DNA from: Amblyornis subalaris
Lineage: Eukaryota > Chordata > Aves > Passeriformes > Ptilonorhynchidae
Assembly (NCBI GenBank): GCA_018881555.1
Contig: JACAXG010000068.1
Location: forward strand, 4,392,767-4,456,766
Length of the DNA stretch: 64,000 nt
Reading direction: 5' to 3'
The notes under the pieces were generated by a model. The model had not been told where the DNA came from, did not search any database, and saw only the letters and a list, made by a program, of their open reading frames with translations. Position numbers and translations under genes: made by a program. Shown here one piece after another: positions 13,228-28,400 of the stretch (its first letter is position 1; every line of letters begins with the position of its first letter).

Positions 13228-13413
13228 TCACATTTTATTTAGTGCACTTAAAGTGACATTTTCTACAGCTGTCACAAGTGAGGTGGCATTTTCTGCATGG
13301 ATGTTGGCCCATGCAGGGAAGGTCCCCAGCTGGAAGATGCTCTTGGCCCATGTGTTCATAGCCAAGCTAAGAAGCAGAACTCCCATAACATTCATGAGCA
13401 ACCCAGTTCTTGC
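13228..13413 (-). CDS. SLC13A3: SLC13A3 exon 13 (last coding)
   Basis: Acceptor TTTTGTAG|GCAAGAACTGG. Encodes residues 545-605: [20 protein letters not shown], the final helix, then the extracellular tail with sequons N586 and N596, and a TGA at 13228-13230. Confidence 0.95.
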   Translation of the reverse strand, partial: ARTGLLMNVMGVLLLSLAMNTWAKSIFQLGTFPAWANIHAENATSLVTAVENVTLSALNKM

Positions 13414-16400
13414 CTACAAAAGAAATACAAAGACAGCTGTTGAGTTTAGACTGGACATCTACAGCATGTGAAGCATGAAGCTTTTTGAATGCAAACATTA
13501 TAAAAATGGAAGGATTAATTGCTATTAATATTAGCAACATTTTAAGCAGGCTTAAAGCCACAAAGGCCATTCTGCAGCTGCTTACCAAGCTTTGATCCAT
13601 CAAAAACATTAACATCTGTTTAGCCTCAGGAATGTGAGCAGGAACTGGGACTAAGCCTAATTTTACTCATAAGCTTTATTTCACTGAGCTGGGGAACTTT
13701 TCCTGCATCCAGAAACCTATGAAAGTTGAACTGCTGACACTAGAGGCACAGGAGCAGGGGCTGAGAGACACTGAGCACATACAAGACCACTTTTGTCACC
13801 ATTTGGAGCCATGGTGGCTCCACATTTCACAAGGCCAAACTTCATACAAGCTCCTTCCATCCTGCGCCTTCAAACCCTGCTGAGAACAGTACCAGAATTT
13901 GGTCTTCTCACTTTACTACATATTGAACTATTAACAATCCAGAAAATCCCTTTTTTAAAGACACAGGCTGCTTGTTTGCAGCATTTTATGTATCTAAAAG
14001 GACTTACCATATCCTTGACCATCAAATGTCCAGAAGAAAATGCAATGGAGTTGGGAGGTGTTGAGACTGGCAACATGAATGCATAGGAGCATCCTATAGT
14101 TCCTGGTATCATTAAATAGAGGGGATTTACTTTCAGACGAATGGCCTGGAAAACCAGAAAGGAAATTGCACCTTGGGTATTTGGGGTTGCAGACAGATGA
14201 ATCAAAGGATGCAAATAGCCGGTGCACTGTGCAGAGCCCTATCCCATACTCTGTGATAAACAATCATGTATCTCACAGCAAAGTCTGGAGGATTATTATC
14301 CTTCAGTGTCCATTTTGTGCTACAGGGTTTGTTGCTTCTAAGGGTTTGGAAGTACCTGAAGCCCAGGAGCAGGAAAACTATACAATGCCTGTCCCAGCAC
14401 AGACCTAACACAAACTGCCCCACCCAAGGGGCAGGACAAGGAAGGGGAGAGGACAAGCTGGTCTTGCCATGGGATGACCTTACCAGCTCTGCCAAGACAG
14501 GCAGAAAGATGATAATAGTGGCAGTGTTGCTGGCAAACTCTGTGAACAAGGCGATGACAACCGTGATGAGGATGACAGCCACTGGAGGCGGCACACCCTC
14601 CAAGGGATGCAGACGGCCTCCTATCCACACAGACAAGCCAGACTCCTGCAGAAGGGGAGAGCAAAAAGGAGAGTCATCCTCCTGCATTCCCTGCAGGGGA
14701 ACGGATCCTCTCCTAGAACTGCAAATTACATGTGAGACCTTCACTGACCGACACAAGCACCTCTGTGCAGGGTCCTCAGGGTGTCTCACGGCGAGCAGCT
14801 TGCAAGGAGTTGTGAGTTAGTAATCTGCTGTGTATTGTTGTCAGTTGGAATTGTGAAACGTCCTTTGAGTGTGGTGACTCCATTGATACAAGTTTTCCAG
14901 AGCCAAATGAGTACCCCTAGTGACACCCTGGTAAGGTCTAACCCTGTTGGGCAGGAAGACTGCTGCAGGCCTCACCTCACAGCCCTTGGCCATGGCAAAG
15001 CCTCCTCCAAGCAGCAGGATGATGTTCCAGGGCACCGTCTCTTGGGCCTTTCTCCAAGTCAGCAAAGGCTGGGTCTCTGTGTTTGGTGCTAAACAAAGAG
15101 GAAATGCCTGTGTCAAACACCCACCCAGAGAGGGGCATCAGTCATCACCTGACAGAATGGTATCATGAGTCTGACAGCAACGCTGAAGCTCACTAACCAT
15201 GAGTTGCTGATAAAACACACATAAGGAGTCTCTTAAGTTAGGCAATTAAAAGAACATCTAACTTAGATCAGATCTCAAAAAAAATATTCTAGAATTAAAG
15301 TTTTCTTTGAGGCGTTCTTGAGAGAACATTTATTATCAGGTTAATTTTCACTCTGTAACAGACATAAATGTCTTCAACAGATGGGGGTCCATGGAAGGAG
15401 GAAATTTTCTTCCATTTGAATTACAAAGATGTTGTTAATCTTCTACTTGTCATTCAACAGCCAGTGAGTTTTATAGCAGAGAGCTCATCTCCCCGAAAGG
15501 CCATCTCTTAATACGTGATGAAGTGAGCTCTTTTGTATGGAAGGATGCACTAATGGAACTGAAATTTTCTGTTGAAAAAGAGCACATATTTTATCCACAG
15601 GAGGCCTGATTAAACATCTTCCTGTGTATGGACAACACAACAAATGTGCATGACTCAGAGCAGCTGGTATTTTGTTCCCACAGACCCCAGGCAATGCTGG
15701 GTCCACAAAGGACCTTCATCAGCTACTTCTCCACATTAAGACCATCTCTTATTCCAAGTGGCTTATGAATTAAAATCTGTATTTCATTCCTACCAAGAGG
15801 ACCAACCCAGACCTCAAAAGANGTGGTACCAAAACCTGTTGGAGAGTTTGGGCTTTAGGAGTTTAAATTCTAAATCATTCTTGGAACTGAGGAAGAGCAC
15901 CTATATCTGAGAATGGACAACCAGCCCAGCTCTGCCCTCTCAGAGGTTCATGCCCTCTTCAAAGGACAGGAGCTGCTGGGGAGTCAGATACCAAACCTCT
16001 GTTCCACAATAAGGTCTGCGATGGTAAATCAACACTGATTTCAGTTTGCTTCACCCCACCATGGCATCAACCCTGACATGAGCAACTGAGTCATTCCTGC
16101 CATCAACAGCAGGGCAGTGGCTGCTAAACCTCTCCTGGTACTTCAGAAAAAAAGCCTCTCTAGGATCAAATGGCACCTTCAAGCCACACTGCCCCAGACA
16201 GCCAATGCTGCTGCTCCAGGCTGGTGCACGTCCAAGGAGGGATACACTTGGCTCTTGCTCCAAGCCTACTCTGCCAGGACACAGGCAAGCACAGAGTCCC
16301 TGCCCGGAGGGGTCTCCTACTCACCTTTCAAGTCAAACCACCACCTGAAGGAAGGTTTTTGTGAAGGGAAGAAGAACAGTATAATCACAATGGTGATTCC

Positions 16401-19400
16401 CGTAACTGCATCCGAGACAAACCTGTCCAAAAGCAGCAGAAACTCATGTAAGAAGCAGAAGCCTGTAGAATTACAAAGTTTATGAGAACAGGGATTTACC
16501 AAAGAAGATTACAAGTTTCCATCAGGTTTGAACAATACTCGTTGTTCACAGTTATTTTCTTTTTTAATTCCCTGTTGAGCTATGTTTCTACAATGGGCTG
16601 TGAACCCCCAGAAAAGCTGCTCTACAAGAATAAAAACCAAGATCTAATCCCCTCCATATTGATGCTCTGGCTGATTGCAGACTTGTGGGGACAAGTTTCC
16701 TCAACTCACTGCAGGGAGGAAAAGAGGCAGAGCCCAAACCATCTTATTTATATGAGCTCTTTNCAAGATGCTCAAACTCTCAGGTGAAAGGCAGGCTCCA
16801 TCCAGTAAAGAGCTTAAGCATGTGTTAGATTTAAGGAGTTATTGACTGATGAGGAAAAAGTTCATAACTACTTTGTTATATTAAGGAATCATTTATTAAA
16901 CCATGGCTTTATTTGAAAAAAACCCACAAAACTATGAAGGTCTTTTCTTGTAAGAAATAACACCCTCTGTGAGTTTTAGCATTCCCCAACTGCTGTATCT
17001 ATTCATCTTCCCAAGGTATGGCTATTACAGAGGACACAAACGTGGGAAACAGACAGGATAGCACTCAGAATCAACTCCTGCCATCTCTCTTCAGTCTTCA
17101 GACCTCCAGTGAAATTAGTGGATTGCATAAAGAATTTAGTATTTCACTGTAAATATACCTATAAACAGCATTCCCAATGTTAAACCCTAAGGATGGCCTC
17201 AAACAGACACATCCCAACTTCCCACTGGCTTCATGTNCCTCTCTGGGAGACAGAAACAGTGGAGTTGGCTCTGCTACTTGATGCTCAGTTTAATTTATTC
17301 CAGGAAACCTGAGTAATAGGTTTAAGCAATAAAATCAGAANCTCAGGAATCTCAATGACTTGGAAAGGCTATTGCAAAATGGGACAGTGGAATGAAAATA
17401 AAGTCTCACCCAGGTGCAAACAGGCTTGCCCAACCTGGAATGAATTTGGGATCCCTGGTGAACAGCAAGATTGCAAACACACAGAAGAAGAAGAAAATTG
17501 CCTGTTCTGCAAACCTGAAATGAAAAGAAATGAGGTTAAAATGCTGATGTGCTAAAGGGGTGGATCCAAGCTAGGACAAGTATCCAGCTCCCACTGCAGC
17601 AGCTTGGGTGAGAAGTGAGGCTGGTTTTCTAAAAACAGCTACAGTGAACGTTGGAACAGATTGTAAATCTATTTGCAAATACTGATGTTTGCCAGCAATT
17701 CTCTCTTATTGGAAGACACTAAGGAGAGGCAAGATGAAAATCAGGAATGCTCAGATGTCACAACAGTTGGGTGCAAGGTTGACCCTCTGGGTGTGGCAGA
17801 GAGGAAGGGCCAAGCAGCTCCTCATGGTCATTCCTCTTACCACATCTCTCCAGGATGTCAGCTAGGGATGGTGTCACTGCAGCTCAAGAAATACAAAAGG
17901 ATGACTGGGATTTAAATTGGACATGAGACAGCAGGAACAAACTCCTCCAAAGGTCAGAATCTAAACAGTACCCCCTAGATACCTGAGGGTGAACACGAAC
18001 AGCTGGGTAAACGGCAGTAGTGGAGTTAAGGTTTAACCAAGACCATGCCTCAAAATGCTGTTTAAAGTNTCTCTGAGCACAAGGAGGGGCATATAAGCCA
18101 TTGGGAAAAGGCTGCTTGCACTGATTTTTAGTTACGGGGTTGCTAATCAAATTGGTAGAGCTCAGCTTAATGGACTTTCCCACTCCTAGATCTCAAAGAG
18201 CGACTTTGATTCTTTCAGAGACATTTTGCAGGCTGCTCGATAATGTACTGAGTGGAACAAATAAACCAATTTCTTTCATTTACAGCACAGGCACAGACAG
18301 TTGTCTTTGAAGAACCACTCCATGTTCCACACAACAGCAATAATTACAATGTCGACAGCATGACACAAACATGGCTGATCTTCATGGCATTGCCGTGAGT
18401 CTGAAAATATTATTTTATAGATGGGGAAACACAGACTATTTAATGATAAAACCTACAGTTTCAACAAATTTCACTAGCACTGGCTGCCCAGAATATTGGT
18501 GGATGGTTGGACATATCCAGGGGTGGATTTCTAGAGATACTCTACTTTTCCTGCTTCCCCCTTTTTCTGGCATTTCTCATAAGTCTAAAACTCATGTTTC
18601 TTTCTGCTGGTGCCTTACTCCAAAATATAATCCCCATCACTGCAGTTTGTACCAGCTTTTTCTTTCTTTGCTTGACTAACATGGCTGAAGGAATTATTCA
18701 GAAAAAATAATGTATTCCATGGCATGGATCTGACTTCTTTCCATATACTTTCTTTGAGTTTTATGATTTCTTAAAGTATATCCACAATCCGTATGATTCA
18801 TATCCATAATATGATTCACCAGCCTTCTTAGCAAATGCCTCCTGCTTTGCAGGACAGGTATGCACAAGCCTTTGAAATTCAGCCTGTGTTGNTTAGCACC
18901 TAACACACACAGGACTGGGTTTGTTCCTGGAGTAGAAAAATCACAAACAGTAATTAAAGAACCCAGCATGAACTCCCTCTATAGTAAGAATGTTGTTCTT
19001 TGGAAGATTTGAGTGCAAGCTGCTATTTGCAATTATTCTCATTAGTGAAGGTGAAGAGGCTGGAGCATACAAAAAGCAAAGTTCAGCAGCTTACAGCAGG
19101 TTACTCCAGGCTGAGTGGAAATATAGGTATAATTTTCTCTAAAAGAGCTCCATCCCCTCCAGTCCTCCACTCTTAAGACAGGATGTTTCCAAACCCACTT
19201 GATTTCTTTTTCATTTCCATCCCCAATTTACAACTCACTTTGTTGGACCCAGTTTCTGATAGTCCTCCTTTATCACTTCCTTGGCTCGGGCTTCTGCATC
19301 CACTCTTATATTCGACTTTTTTGTTTTCCAGCCCCTACCAAGAAACACAGTTACATTTTTACATGCCTCTGACCTAAGTGACACATAGGAAATGCTGCAT

Positions 19401-22400
19401 TTTCTACTGCAGCACACGCATGACTCAGTGTGCTTCTCCAGCACCTGCTCTGCAAGGTTCAAAGAGCTGCACATCTCTGGCAGCTCAGTTTGTGTTATCT
19501 TCAGATTATGAGGACTAACAACGAAGACCTCTGCTGAGATAAAGGTAATAAGGCCTTATTTTATATATCCTTTTTCTATGCATTCAAACAAAGGAGACCC
19601 TGCAGAGGTGAGGAAGTTTCCTCTCATTTATATTCTGAACTGTTTCTTCCAGCACGGGCTGTGATTGCCAAATGAAAGTCCCACCATTGCAGGATTTCCT
19701 TGTCTTCCTTCCAAGCAAGTTACCTACTTGGGTAGAACGACTAGGAATAGGGTGACACAGAAAATGAATCTGTCCCTTCATTTCTCAAGTCACTTGTAAT
19801 TTCCTGAGTGATCCCAGGATGCTGCTGAGGATCAACAAAAATGTGAGGAATTTCTAAGTGGCCGGGAATGTTAATGTGCTCCTGGCTAAGCCTCTTAGCC
19901 TGGCTGCACTGGCTGCACACAGTTTGCCCCTTTGTAGCATGTGCATACAAATTATACATTCATATCTTGCACTTCATCTCCCATCACATCCCACGACACT
20001 GAACCTGGTTTCTAACACTGCCTGTGACTTTGATTAAACCTACAACCCCAAATTTCTGTATCAGATGCATCTGCCCATCCCCATGGTGCCTCCCCTTCCT
20101 TAATCAATTTATTGTTTCAAAGGGATATAGTGGCTGGGTGTTCTATATGGGTGAATGGTTGATCATTCAGCAGCTCCTGCACTTCAAGTAGCTATACCTG
20201 GCCCTTCAATTTCTTATTTTTTTGAGGGGTGTTATTAACAGCAGCCTCAGCTCAGCCATCCCATATCTCAGCCTTTTAATGCCTTTTGGATTCAAACAAA
20301 GCTGACCTGCTGCTGGGGCAGTGTCCTTTGCCTGTACTGTGCTGCAGACACCAAGGACCTGCCCACAGAGAAAGTCCAGCCCCTATCCCCAAGCAGTTAC
20401 AGCCAAAGCATCCCAACAGGCTCCTGTGGAGCCTTGGCTGTACTTGTGAAGCTTTGCAGTGTCTCTTCCATGCACCTCACCACTGGGAATTCTGGTATCT
20501 GCACTGGCCCAGCTATCCCAATACAGCCGGGCTTTGTGCTGGAGGGGATGAGCCAAACAAAACACAGAGCATCACGTCCCCTGAGCACCAGAGCAACTCT
20601 GCCTTTCACCAGGGGCTTTGGCCTCTTCCCTCACCTGGTGTCTGGAGATGCCGGGGCCATGCCCAGCCCTCACCATGGGACACGGGAATGCAGGCTCAGC
20701 TCTGCACAAGCCCTGGCACGGGGTGTGAGCAGAGCAGCTCTCGGCACTGAGAGCCGGCCAAGCATCACACGGCAGCACGCAGAGCCTCCTGAGAAGCCCC
20801 ACGAGCAAGTTAAGGACAGGCCACTGGCATTTTCTGGATTAAAACTTTCCCATTGATTTTTTTCCCTATGTCTGAGACAGCGTAAATATTTGGACACCTG
20901 TTCTCTTCTTCCCACTCTGCCCATATTTGCATTTTAAACTCAAAACAACAATTAAAGACTTTTTGAAATACTACAAATTCTGTATGGTCCCTGGAGGAAG
21001 CAAGACTCTGACCTTGTTACTATCACATGTGAGAGTATGGAGGGGGAAAAAGGGCTCCAAATGAGCAGAACGGCAATGCTGCAATCACTTTAAAGTCGTG
21101 CACACTAAGGGGTTGCATGTATCCAGCAAAGATTTACCGGAAAAATGTTATTATCAGTTACAGATTAACATGTTGTTGTAAAATTAAGCCCTGTTGTGAA
21201 GTAATCTGTTCCAAACCCAAGTTTTTGTCCCAAAAACAAATCCCGGCTCTTTTAAGTTCTAGGAGATTTTTGCTTCTTATTCCAGGGGAACCAAGATTTC
21301 ATCTTGGTCTTCAAAGGTAGTTCCTGCTTTTCCTTCTGTCAATGAAAATCTGCCACTGACTCTCCACAGGCTCAGATCAGGCAGTAAAACAACCTTTAAA
21401 AATGGTACATTTAACTGAATTAATATAATACGTACTCCGTACATGTATGTATTTCAGTTGGATAAAGCATATGTGAGATACTTTTAAAACCTTTCTATTA
21501 TGTATCAGCTTTTTAAAAATAGATGACTTCTCATGAGATGAGCATGCTGGAGTTAGTTATGAACCCCCCCACCTTCCCAGTTGGTATCAGTAGGTTTAGG
21601 ATGAGAACGGTGATGAACACGTATTTCACAATGCCAATATAACCAGACTACATCTATGTATAGTGAATACCAACATACCTCAGGTTAATTCCTCCATACA
21701 GGATGGAGATCCATAGCCATCCCATGAGAAGAAAAATCAGCATTAAAGGAAATGCAAACATAAACCAAGAACCAAAGTTCACCACATCACATTCTGGAAA
21801 ATAACTAAGCAAACGGGAAAAATCAAGTTAATGCAAGACGGGAAAGCAACCCTTCCATTTACGGGTAAACACATCTGAAATCAGCAGCAAAATATCCCAC
21901 AAACCTGCCCCTGTGCATTTAAAAACTATCCCTGTGTGTGCCTCAGAGTTATCTGGACTTCAGGAAATGTGGGGAACGTTGTGTTGAGACAACCCCCAGG
22001 GACACCCTGCCACCCCCATCTCACCCAGCCCTGCTGTGCAAGCCTGAAAGGGAAGATCTGGAAATCTCTCTCAGACTGGCCTATGCTTTCATACAAAGAC
22101 ACTCCCAAACACCCAGGATTAAATCCTGCTACAACAGCTGCTGGAGAGTCTGGACATGAACCTCACAGGGATGCTGCAGTGCCTGGGAAGGGCTGTATGT
22201 GCTACTTGTGGAGGCCAGAAAAGGTAAGATATACCTGTGGCCACTTAGGCTGGCACAAATCTTTGTTGCTACGCACATAGGATGAATCTTTTATGACTAA
22301 GGAAACAGGCCAGAAGTGGTGGGTTCATTACTTTTCTTTCTCCCATACAGCAGTAGCTATAATTGCTCACAAAACACTACACAGCCTGCTTCATCAAAAC

Positions 22401-25400
22401 AGTTACCAGGTTAATTTTAAGCGTGGAGTCAAGTCCCATTAAATTCAATGGGTTTAAGAGCATCGGTGAGGTAGAGCACACAGGCTCCACTTTGGCTGAC
22501 AGCCTGCTTGGCTATGCTGGAAACCTGCTTAGTAAGGCTAAGGCCAGTGCACTCTATGCATTCATTTCCCAAAACATGCTGGAAGGGCATGCATTTCCCA
22601 AACTAGCACTCAGCACAGAAGGGAGTTTCCTATGGGGATGAAGAACATGTCAGTGTCTTGCAGGATTCACAAGGCTCCCCAGGACAGCCTCCCCTACCTC
22701 TTCAGCTGTCCCAGAAGGATGAGGTTTGGTGCAGTTCCTGTCAGTGTGGCTGTACCTCCGATGCTGGCTGCATATGGGATTGAGATGAGGAAGCCTTTCC
22801 ATATATTTGTTTTGTATTCCTCCTCCTTCTTGAAGTCTGAGAGAGCATCGCTGGAAATCTCCTTCTCCTCTGCCAGATCTTTGCTTTAAAATAGTCCAAA
22901 AGAGAATCCGGTGAAAGCCCTGGTTTAAATACAGTGCAACCACTTCAGAGCCTTGACAGAAGGAAAACTCTCAGTTTTTAGAAATCCAAGCTACCACTGT
23001 GCTCAAGGGCACTTTAGCAGCTCAGTGCTGCAGAGGGGCCTGCTTGGTGAAGTGCCACATGGGACTCTCAGCCTTGCAGAGGACAGAGCACCCTCAGCAC
23101 CCATCCATAGGAGCTGAGGGTGCCTGTGCCTTGCCCAGCCCTTCAGCAGCTTGCAACACTGAGCATAAAGTCCACAGGGCTGCTAAAGGGAAAAAGAACT
23201 ATTTGATAGCACCGAGAGGAAAGAAACATCTGTTCCTGTGTTCCTGAAAAGATGCTTCCTTCCCATCCTTGTTATCAAAGCAGGACCATCACCAATGTGT
23301 AAATCCTGGGGGGGTTTACATCATCANCTTCACACATTTGATGTTCCTCAGGAAACCAAGGCACAAATACCCAGCAAGAGACACCTCTGGCTACGATTTC
23401 AGAGTGGCTGAAAAAACCTCTGCAATGATTTGGACATGCAGAGGGATGCTGGACGCACAGAGGAGGGTTTCTGTCATCAGGCTGCTAGAGACTGGGACAT
23501 TCAGTATAATCAAAACATTGCAATGATTGAATTTCAAATTCCTAAAACTTGGTCTAGCTCGGGGGATAATTCTCTCTCAACTCTCTAATACAAACTTTAT
23601 AGTTAACTTACTCCTCAGTACTTGCCAGAAACTGCATCTCAGTTGGTACAGTGTAAAGTTTATTCTGCTGTAAAGATGCTGAAAAAGAAAGATGAGGACT
23701 TTAAAACAGTTCAAAGCATCTAGAAAATTCTCCTTGAACTAAACAGGGGGACAGAGGAAACAGCTACCATTTTAGAGGAGGGGTTGGGCAAACGCAGGGT
23801 GAGCTCGCACAGAGGAGATGGGGTCAGGAGCACCTGGCAGGGATGACCAAGCCCATCTCCTCCTGCCACTGCTCCAGTCCCACCACAGCACCCAGCTTCT
23901 CCTCCAACATCCAGACACTTGGTCCCTTTACTGCTTCTGCCACAGGCCAGGCTTTGGGATCTTCTAACACAACCAGGAATTACAGGACATTCCTTATCAA
24001 GTCATGGGTTTGGTGTGTGGCTTTCCGNGGAGGATTAACCTTAAGGCATTGTTAGGAAGAAACACTGTTGGGCCTTATTGTATCTGTAAGGCAGGTTCCC
24101 CAAGGCACAGCAGGAGCACTTCCTGTCACTGAGCTTCATTCTCATGGGATGAGAATTTTACACCCTGCAGCCATCTAATGCAGCACCATAAATCTGTAAT
24201 TCCTTCTTTAAAGACAAGAGTGAGACGTATTTGGGGATTAGGTTTTGTACCAGGTCCTCCAAAAGCCACCCTGACAGCAAGGACCATTCCAAGCCCATCA
24301 TCCTCTCCACAAATGACAGATGCTGCAGGCTGAGCAACCAGTCCCAGTACACTGGGAGTTCCACATCACTCGACCACACAAACAGGAGAACTCAGGAATC
24401 AAAAGATGGAAATACAATACAATCATTCTTTGTTACCAGATCTGACATTAAGGCTCATGGCATGTGTGGCCATGCTTGACCTCTGGAGGGTGGGAGATGT
24501 GCTATCAAACCCCATTTTCCATGTTCCTCACAGGACTGGAGCACTTGTGAGCTTTATACACCTTCAGCCCAGGTGGTCTTTCCCCATCATCGCTGGCTCT
24601 GCTGCTTTTCCTGGTGCTCCCTGTGTGGTTTTGGGTCCAGAGCTGTGTGTCCCTGCACTGCCCTGGACTCTGCAGACCACTACATACAGAGCCCAATTCC
24701 TGGTACTGCCACCCCACCAGCCCCCAAATTTCCTTGCACCTCTCCTTAGCCCAAAACACAATCCTCTTCCGCCCAACATGACCTAGAGACCTAAAGCAGT
24801 GCAAAGTCTCTGGACTCACTCACGTGTGTGCCAAAGACACCGAGCTCATTCCAGGATTCCAAGGATTTTTGCAATGTCATGTTTTACACATCATTAATTT
24901 TCTGAATTGGAGTTAATTGGCTTGGACACACATGCTGACCTTTCATTCCAACCTTGCCACGATGAAAGGATGTAATTAGAAGGATGAACATTAACCTATG
25001 GTTGACTGTTGATCCCCCAATGGTTTTAACCCAAAGCCTCTTACACTGTTGTCCCACTCAAGCCTAGTCCTGGCTCTGTGAAGACATATTTCATTCTACC
25101 TCAACAGTTTTCAATTTATTTTTCCCTGCTAAGCTTGAACTCTCATCCTCTCTGGCCAGGACAATGTGTGAGTTATGTCTCAAAGAAGGATTGCAAAGGT
25201 AACCATGCAAAGGAAATCTAGGCATACTGCAGAGCTTTTCCTATGAAATTTGTAAAAAAGGAATTGAAAATGATTACAGGTCCATAAGTCAGAAGAGGCC
25301 AAAGGTAACTGAGTTTGGACCTGGCTGTACACACCTTTCACAGAGCAGTACAAGGATTCTGTGGCCATTTCACTAATACCTCATATACCTTAGAGGCAGA

Positions 25401-28400
25401 AATGCTCTTCCTATACAATTTTGGCTTTAATGGCATTCTAATTTTTTCTAAAATTTCTAAATTTTTCTAAATTTTCTAAATTCCACCCACCGAAGGGTGC
25501 AGGCAGGCAGCAGTGTGCAAAAAATGCACGTTTCACACCTGGCCCTTTAGAGACATTATTTCCAGCTCTGTGACTCAGAGTCACACTGACTCTGACTGCA
25601 GTTGATCTTGAATTTGCAGAATATTCTCTATGCAGAAAAAAAAAGGAAATATTTTCTTGTCATTTTTACCTGGAGATATTTAAGGTGCTCAGAGAAATGA
25701 AGTATTGCCAATGATGGGTTAGTGGGCAGAAGCAGGAGAGAGGTCAGGCTCACTGGCACAGCAGCTTACAGCTTGGCGCACACCCCTATTGCTGGAGATG
25801 TCAGACAGAATTGCAGGGAATCTATAACCTACCTCCAAAAAGAAAGTTCTAGATGTTGAAAAAAAGCCTGTTGGTGTTCAATTTATAACNCTGCTTTGAT
25901 CCATCAGAACCAGCTGGGTCTTCAGCCACCCAACCTCACTAACTGCCCTCTTGCATCAGTAGCCAATAGTGTCAAAATGAACAAATTATTACACCCAGTT
26001 TTAGCTGTCGATGACACAAGAATGTAAAAACTTACCGATCTAAAACATGCTGCCCATGTGGTTAAGCACAGACGTAAGTGATTGAAAGCTTAAGATTCTC
26101 TCATCAAGAAAAGAGTGTCACCAACTCATCAGAGATCACTTAAATTCTGGCACTGTGAGTGTAAGCAATGCCCTACAAAAAACTTCTTTCATACTCTTGT
26201 TGAGATTTTTTTTTTCTGTAAGTCAAATGCTTTTATATGCCACATATTCTTTAATATATTTTTAATTATTAGTTTTAAAGACCCAAATATGTTTTAGCCT
26301 CATGGACTCTACTACAGTGTTATGAAACCAAGTACATTTTACAGGTGATTCCTCCTTCACTTGTATTTATGACTTAGAAAAGCCTCTATCTCAAAAAAAA
26401 TACATCATCACGCCATCACATGATATTTGCAAAGCATCACTTTATTCATTCTTCTACCTGGGTGCCTCTCCCTTTGCCTTTTCTGGCTTCTTTCACCACT
26501 GCAAATGCTGTGAGTCAAGGATGTTAATTCTGTGCTTGATAGTGTCTAGGACCAGGGGGATCTTCCTTTTATGTGTTCCCAAACTCTACTGTATTTACAG
26601 TCACAACTACACAGTCAAATAATTTCAGAGGTTGGGATCAAGAAGGTTAAAAGCAGACTGACAAGACACAGAACAGGAAATTATTGCAAGAAAGTCAGTG
26701 GGATTGATTTTAATAGATGTAAACAGTAAAAAATTCATAAAGCAAATATGGTAAAGGAACCTGGAGTGCAAATATCTCATGATTGCTAAACATTAATGAT
26801 GAATGATTAATTATATCTTTATTAGAGTGTGCACATGTTTGAGTCTTATTCTGGGGGCTCCTTTATCTGCCTTAGAACTCAGTGGGAACCAGAAATCACA
26901 GAGGCAGATGAATTACTAATTAGTGCAAGAAGGAGAAGCCGTGACTACTGCTCCAGCTATCAGCAATAGCTGCAAAGGGGACATCAGGACTTCATTTCTG
27001 GTTTGCTGCTTCTCATCATTGTCTGCCAGAAGCCCAGAGTTCTGGTAAATGACTTGTGAAGAGAGGGCTGGAGGAAGGCCTTACCTGACCACAAACCCCT
27101 GACCTGTCCACAACCTGCTCAGGAACAACACCAAACAGTAGCATTAAGATGGAAAAATCACAAAGCACTTTATAGATAGGTATTTAACCTGCCAGCCCTC
27201 CCCTTGAGTCCTCACTTTCTCCTCCAGCTCAGGCTAGTTTCATGGGTGAACAAGCAGGAAAACAAGAGGAGAACACACCTGTCACAAGCACACAACAGCT
27301 TTGTGTGCCACAGGGAGGGACCCACCCTGCACCATCACATAACACTCATCATCTGCCCCATCTACAGCCCTCCCTGGCTCCAGCTATCCCCACAGCAATG
27401 CATCCCCACAAATCCCACCACTGTGCCACAGAGCTGGACTTTAGCCTGTGCCAGCAGCAGGTTTATGGAGCAGGTTGGCTGAGCATCACCTCTTCTTGGT
27501 TTTCCAGACAACTCAAGCATTGCCTCCTGCACGACATGAGGAAGGGGCAGGATAAAAGAGAGTTTTATGTCAATATTCTTCCACCGTGGCAATAAAATGG
27601 GACTAACCCTGAGGCTGAGCTGCAAGCTAAATAATGTGGTACTTGTGCCAGTGAGGTCAAGAAAATGGAGCAGATTTGACAGCAGCAGGGCAGACCTCAG
27701 CTGGCTTATACTACTGCCCTGTCTCAATTACCTTGGTTTTCTTCATTTTCCCTGTTCATATCCTTAGATGTGTCTTTCTCCCCAAAGAGGCTTTTTAAAA
27801 TTGCATTTGCAATTGGAAGCATCATAGCAGTGGAGGCCGTATTACTTAACCACATGGACAGGAAAGACGTTGTCAACATCATCCCTAAGATTAGTCTGAA
27901 ACAGAGAAAAAAGGAAAAGCTGAATTTCTTCAGTTCGTCAAGTTCTCAGACGCATTATAGCTATTGGAGGAAAAGCTCATGTGCAGAGATAAAACCAAAA
28001 GGACCTCTGTGACTCCTGAAACTGGATGGAGCACAAACATGGGGCTGAACCAAACGATTCTCCCTGGGCTCCACTGGCCTATGGGCAAAGGCAAACAGCT
28101 GAACAAACTCAGTAAGCTGGAGAAAAGAAGGTGTAGACAGCCCCCACTGTAGGGCCAGCACAGCAGAGCTGCTTTCCAAGCACCTGCAGCTCACATTCCC
28201 CACAGAGATCCCCCTGCTCCCATAGTCACCTGGCTGGCTGGACTCCCACCAACATGAGGACCCGGAGCGCAATCCTGCGGTGTAAATTCCACTCCTCAAT
28301 GGCCGAGGCCATGATTAAACCACTGAGGAAGAGGAAATTGGTGTCTAAAAAGTATTGTTGGCAAACTTTGTTAGATGGGAGGATTCCCAGGAAAGGAAAG

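Noticed and set aside
25440..25490. Short tandem TTTTTCTAAA-like run in SLC13A3 intron 3
   Set aside because: Low-complexity AT sequence inside an intron; not worth a separate feature.
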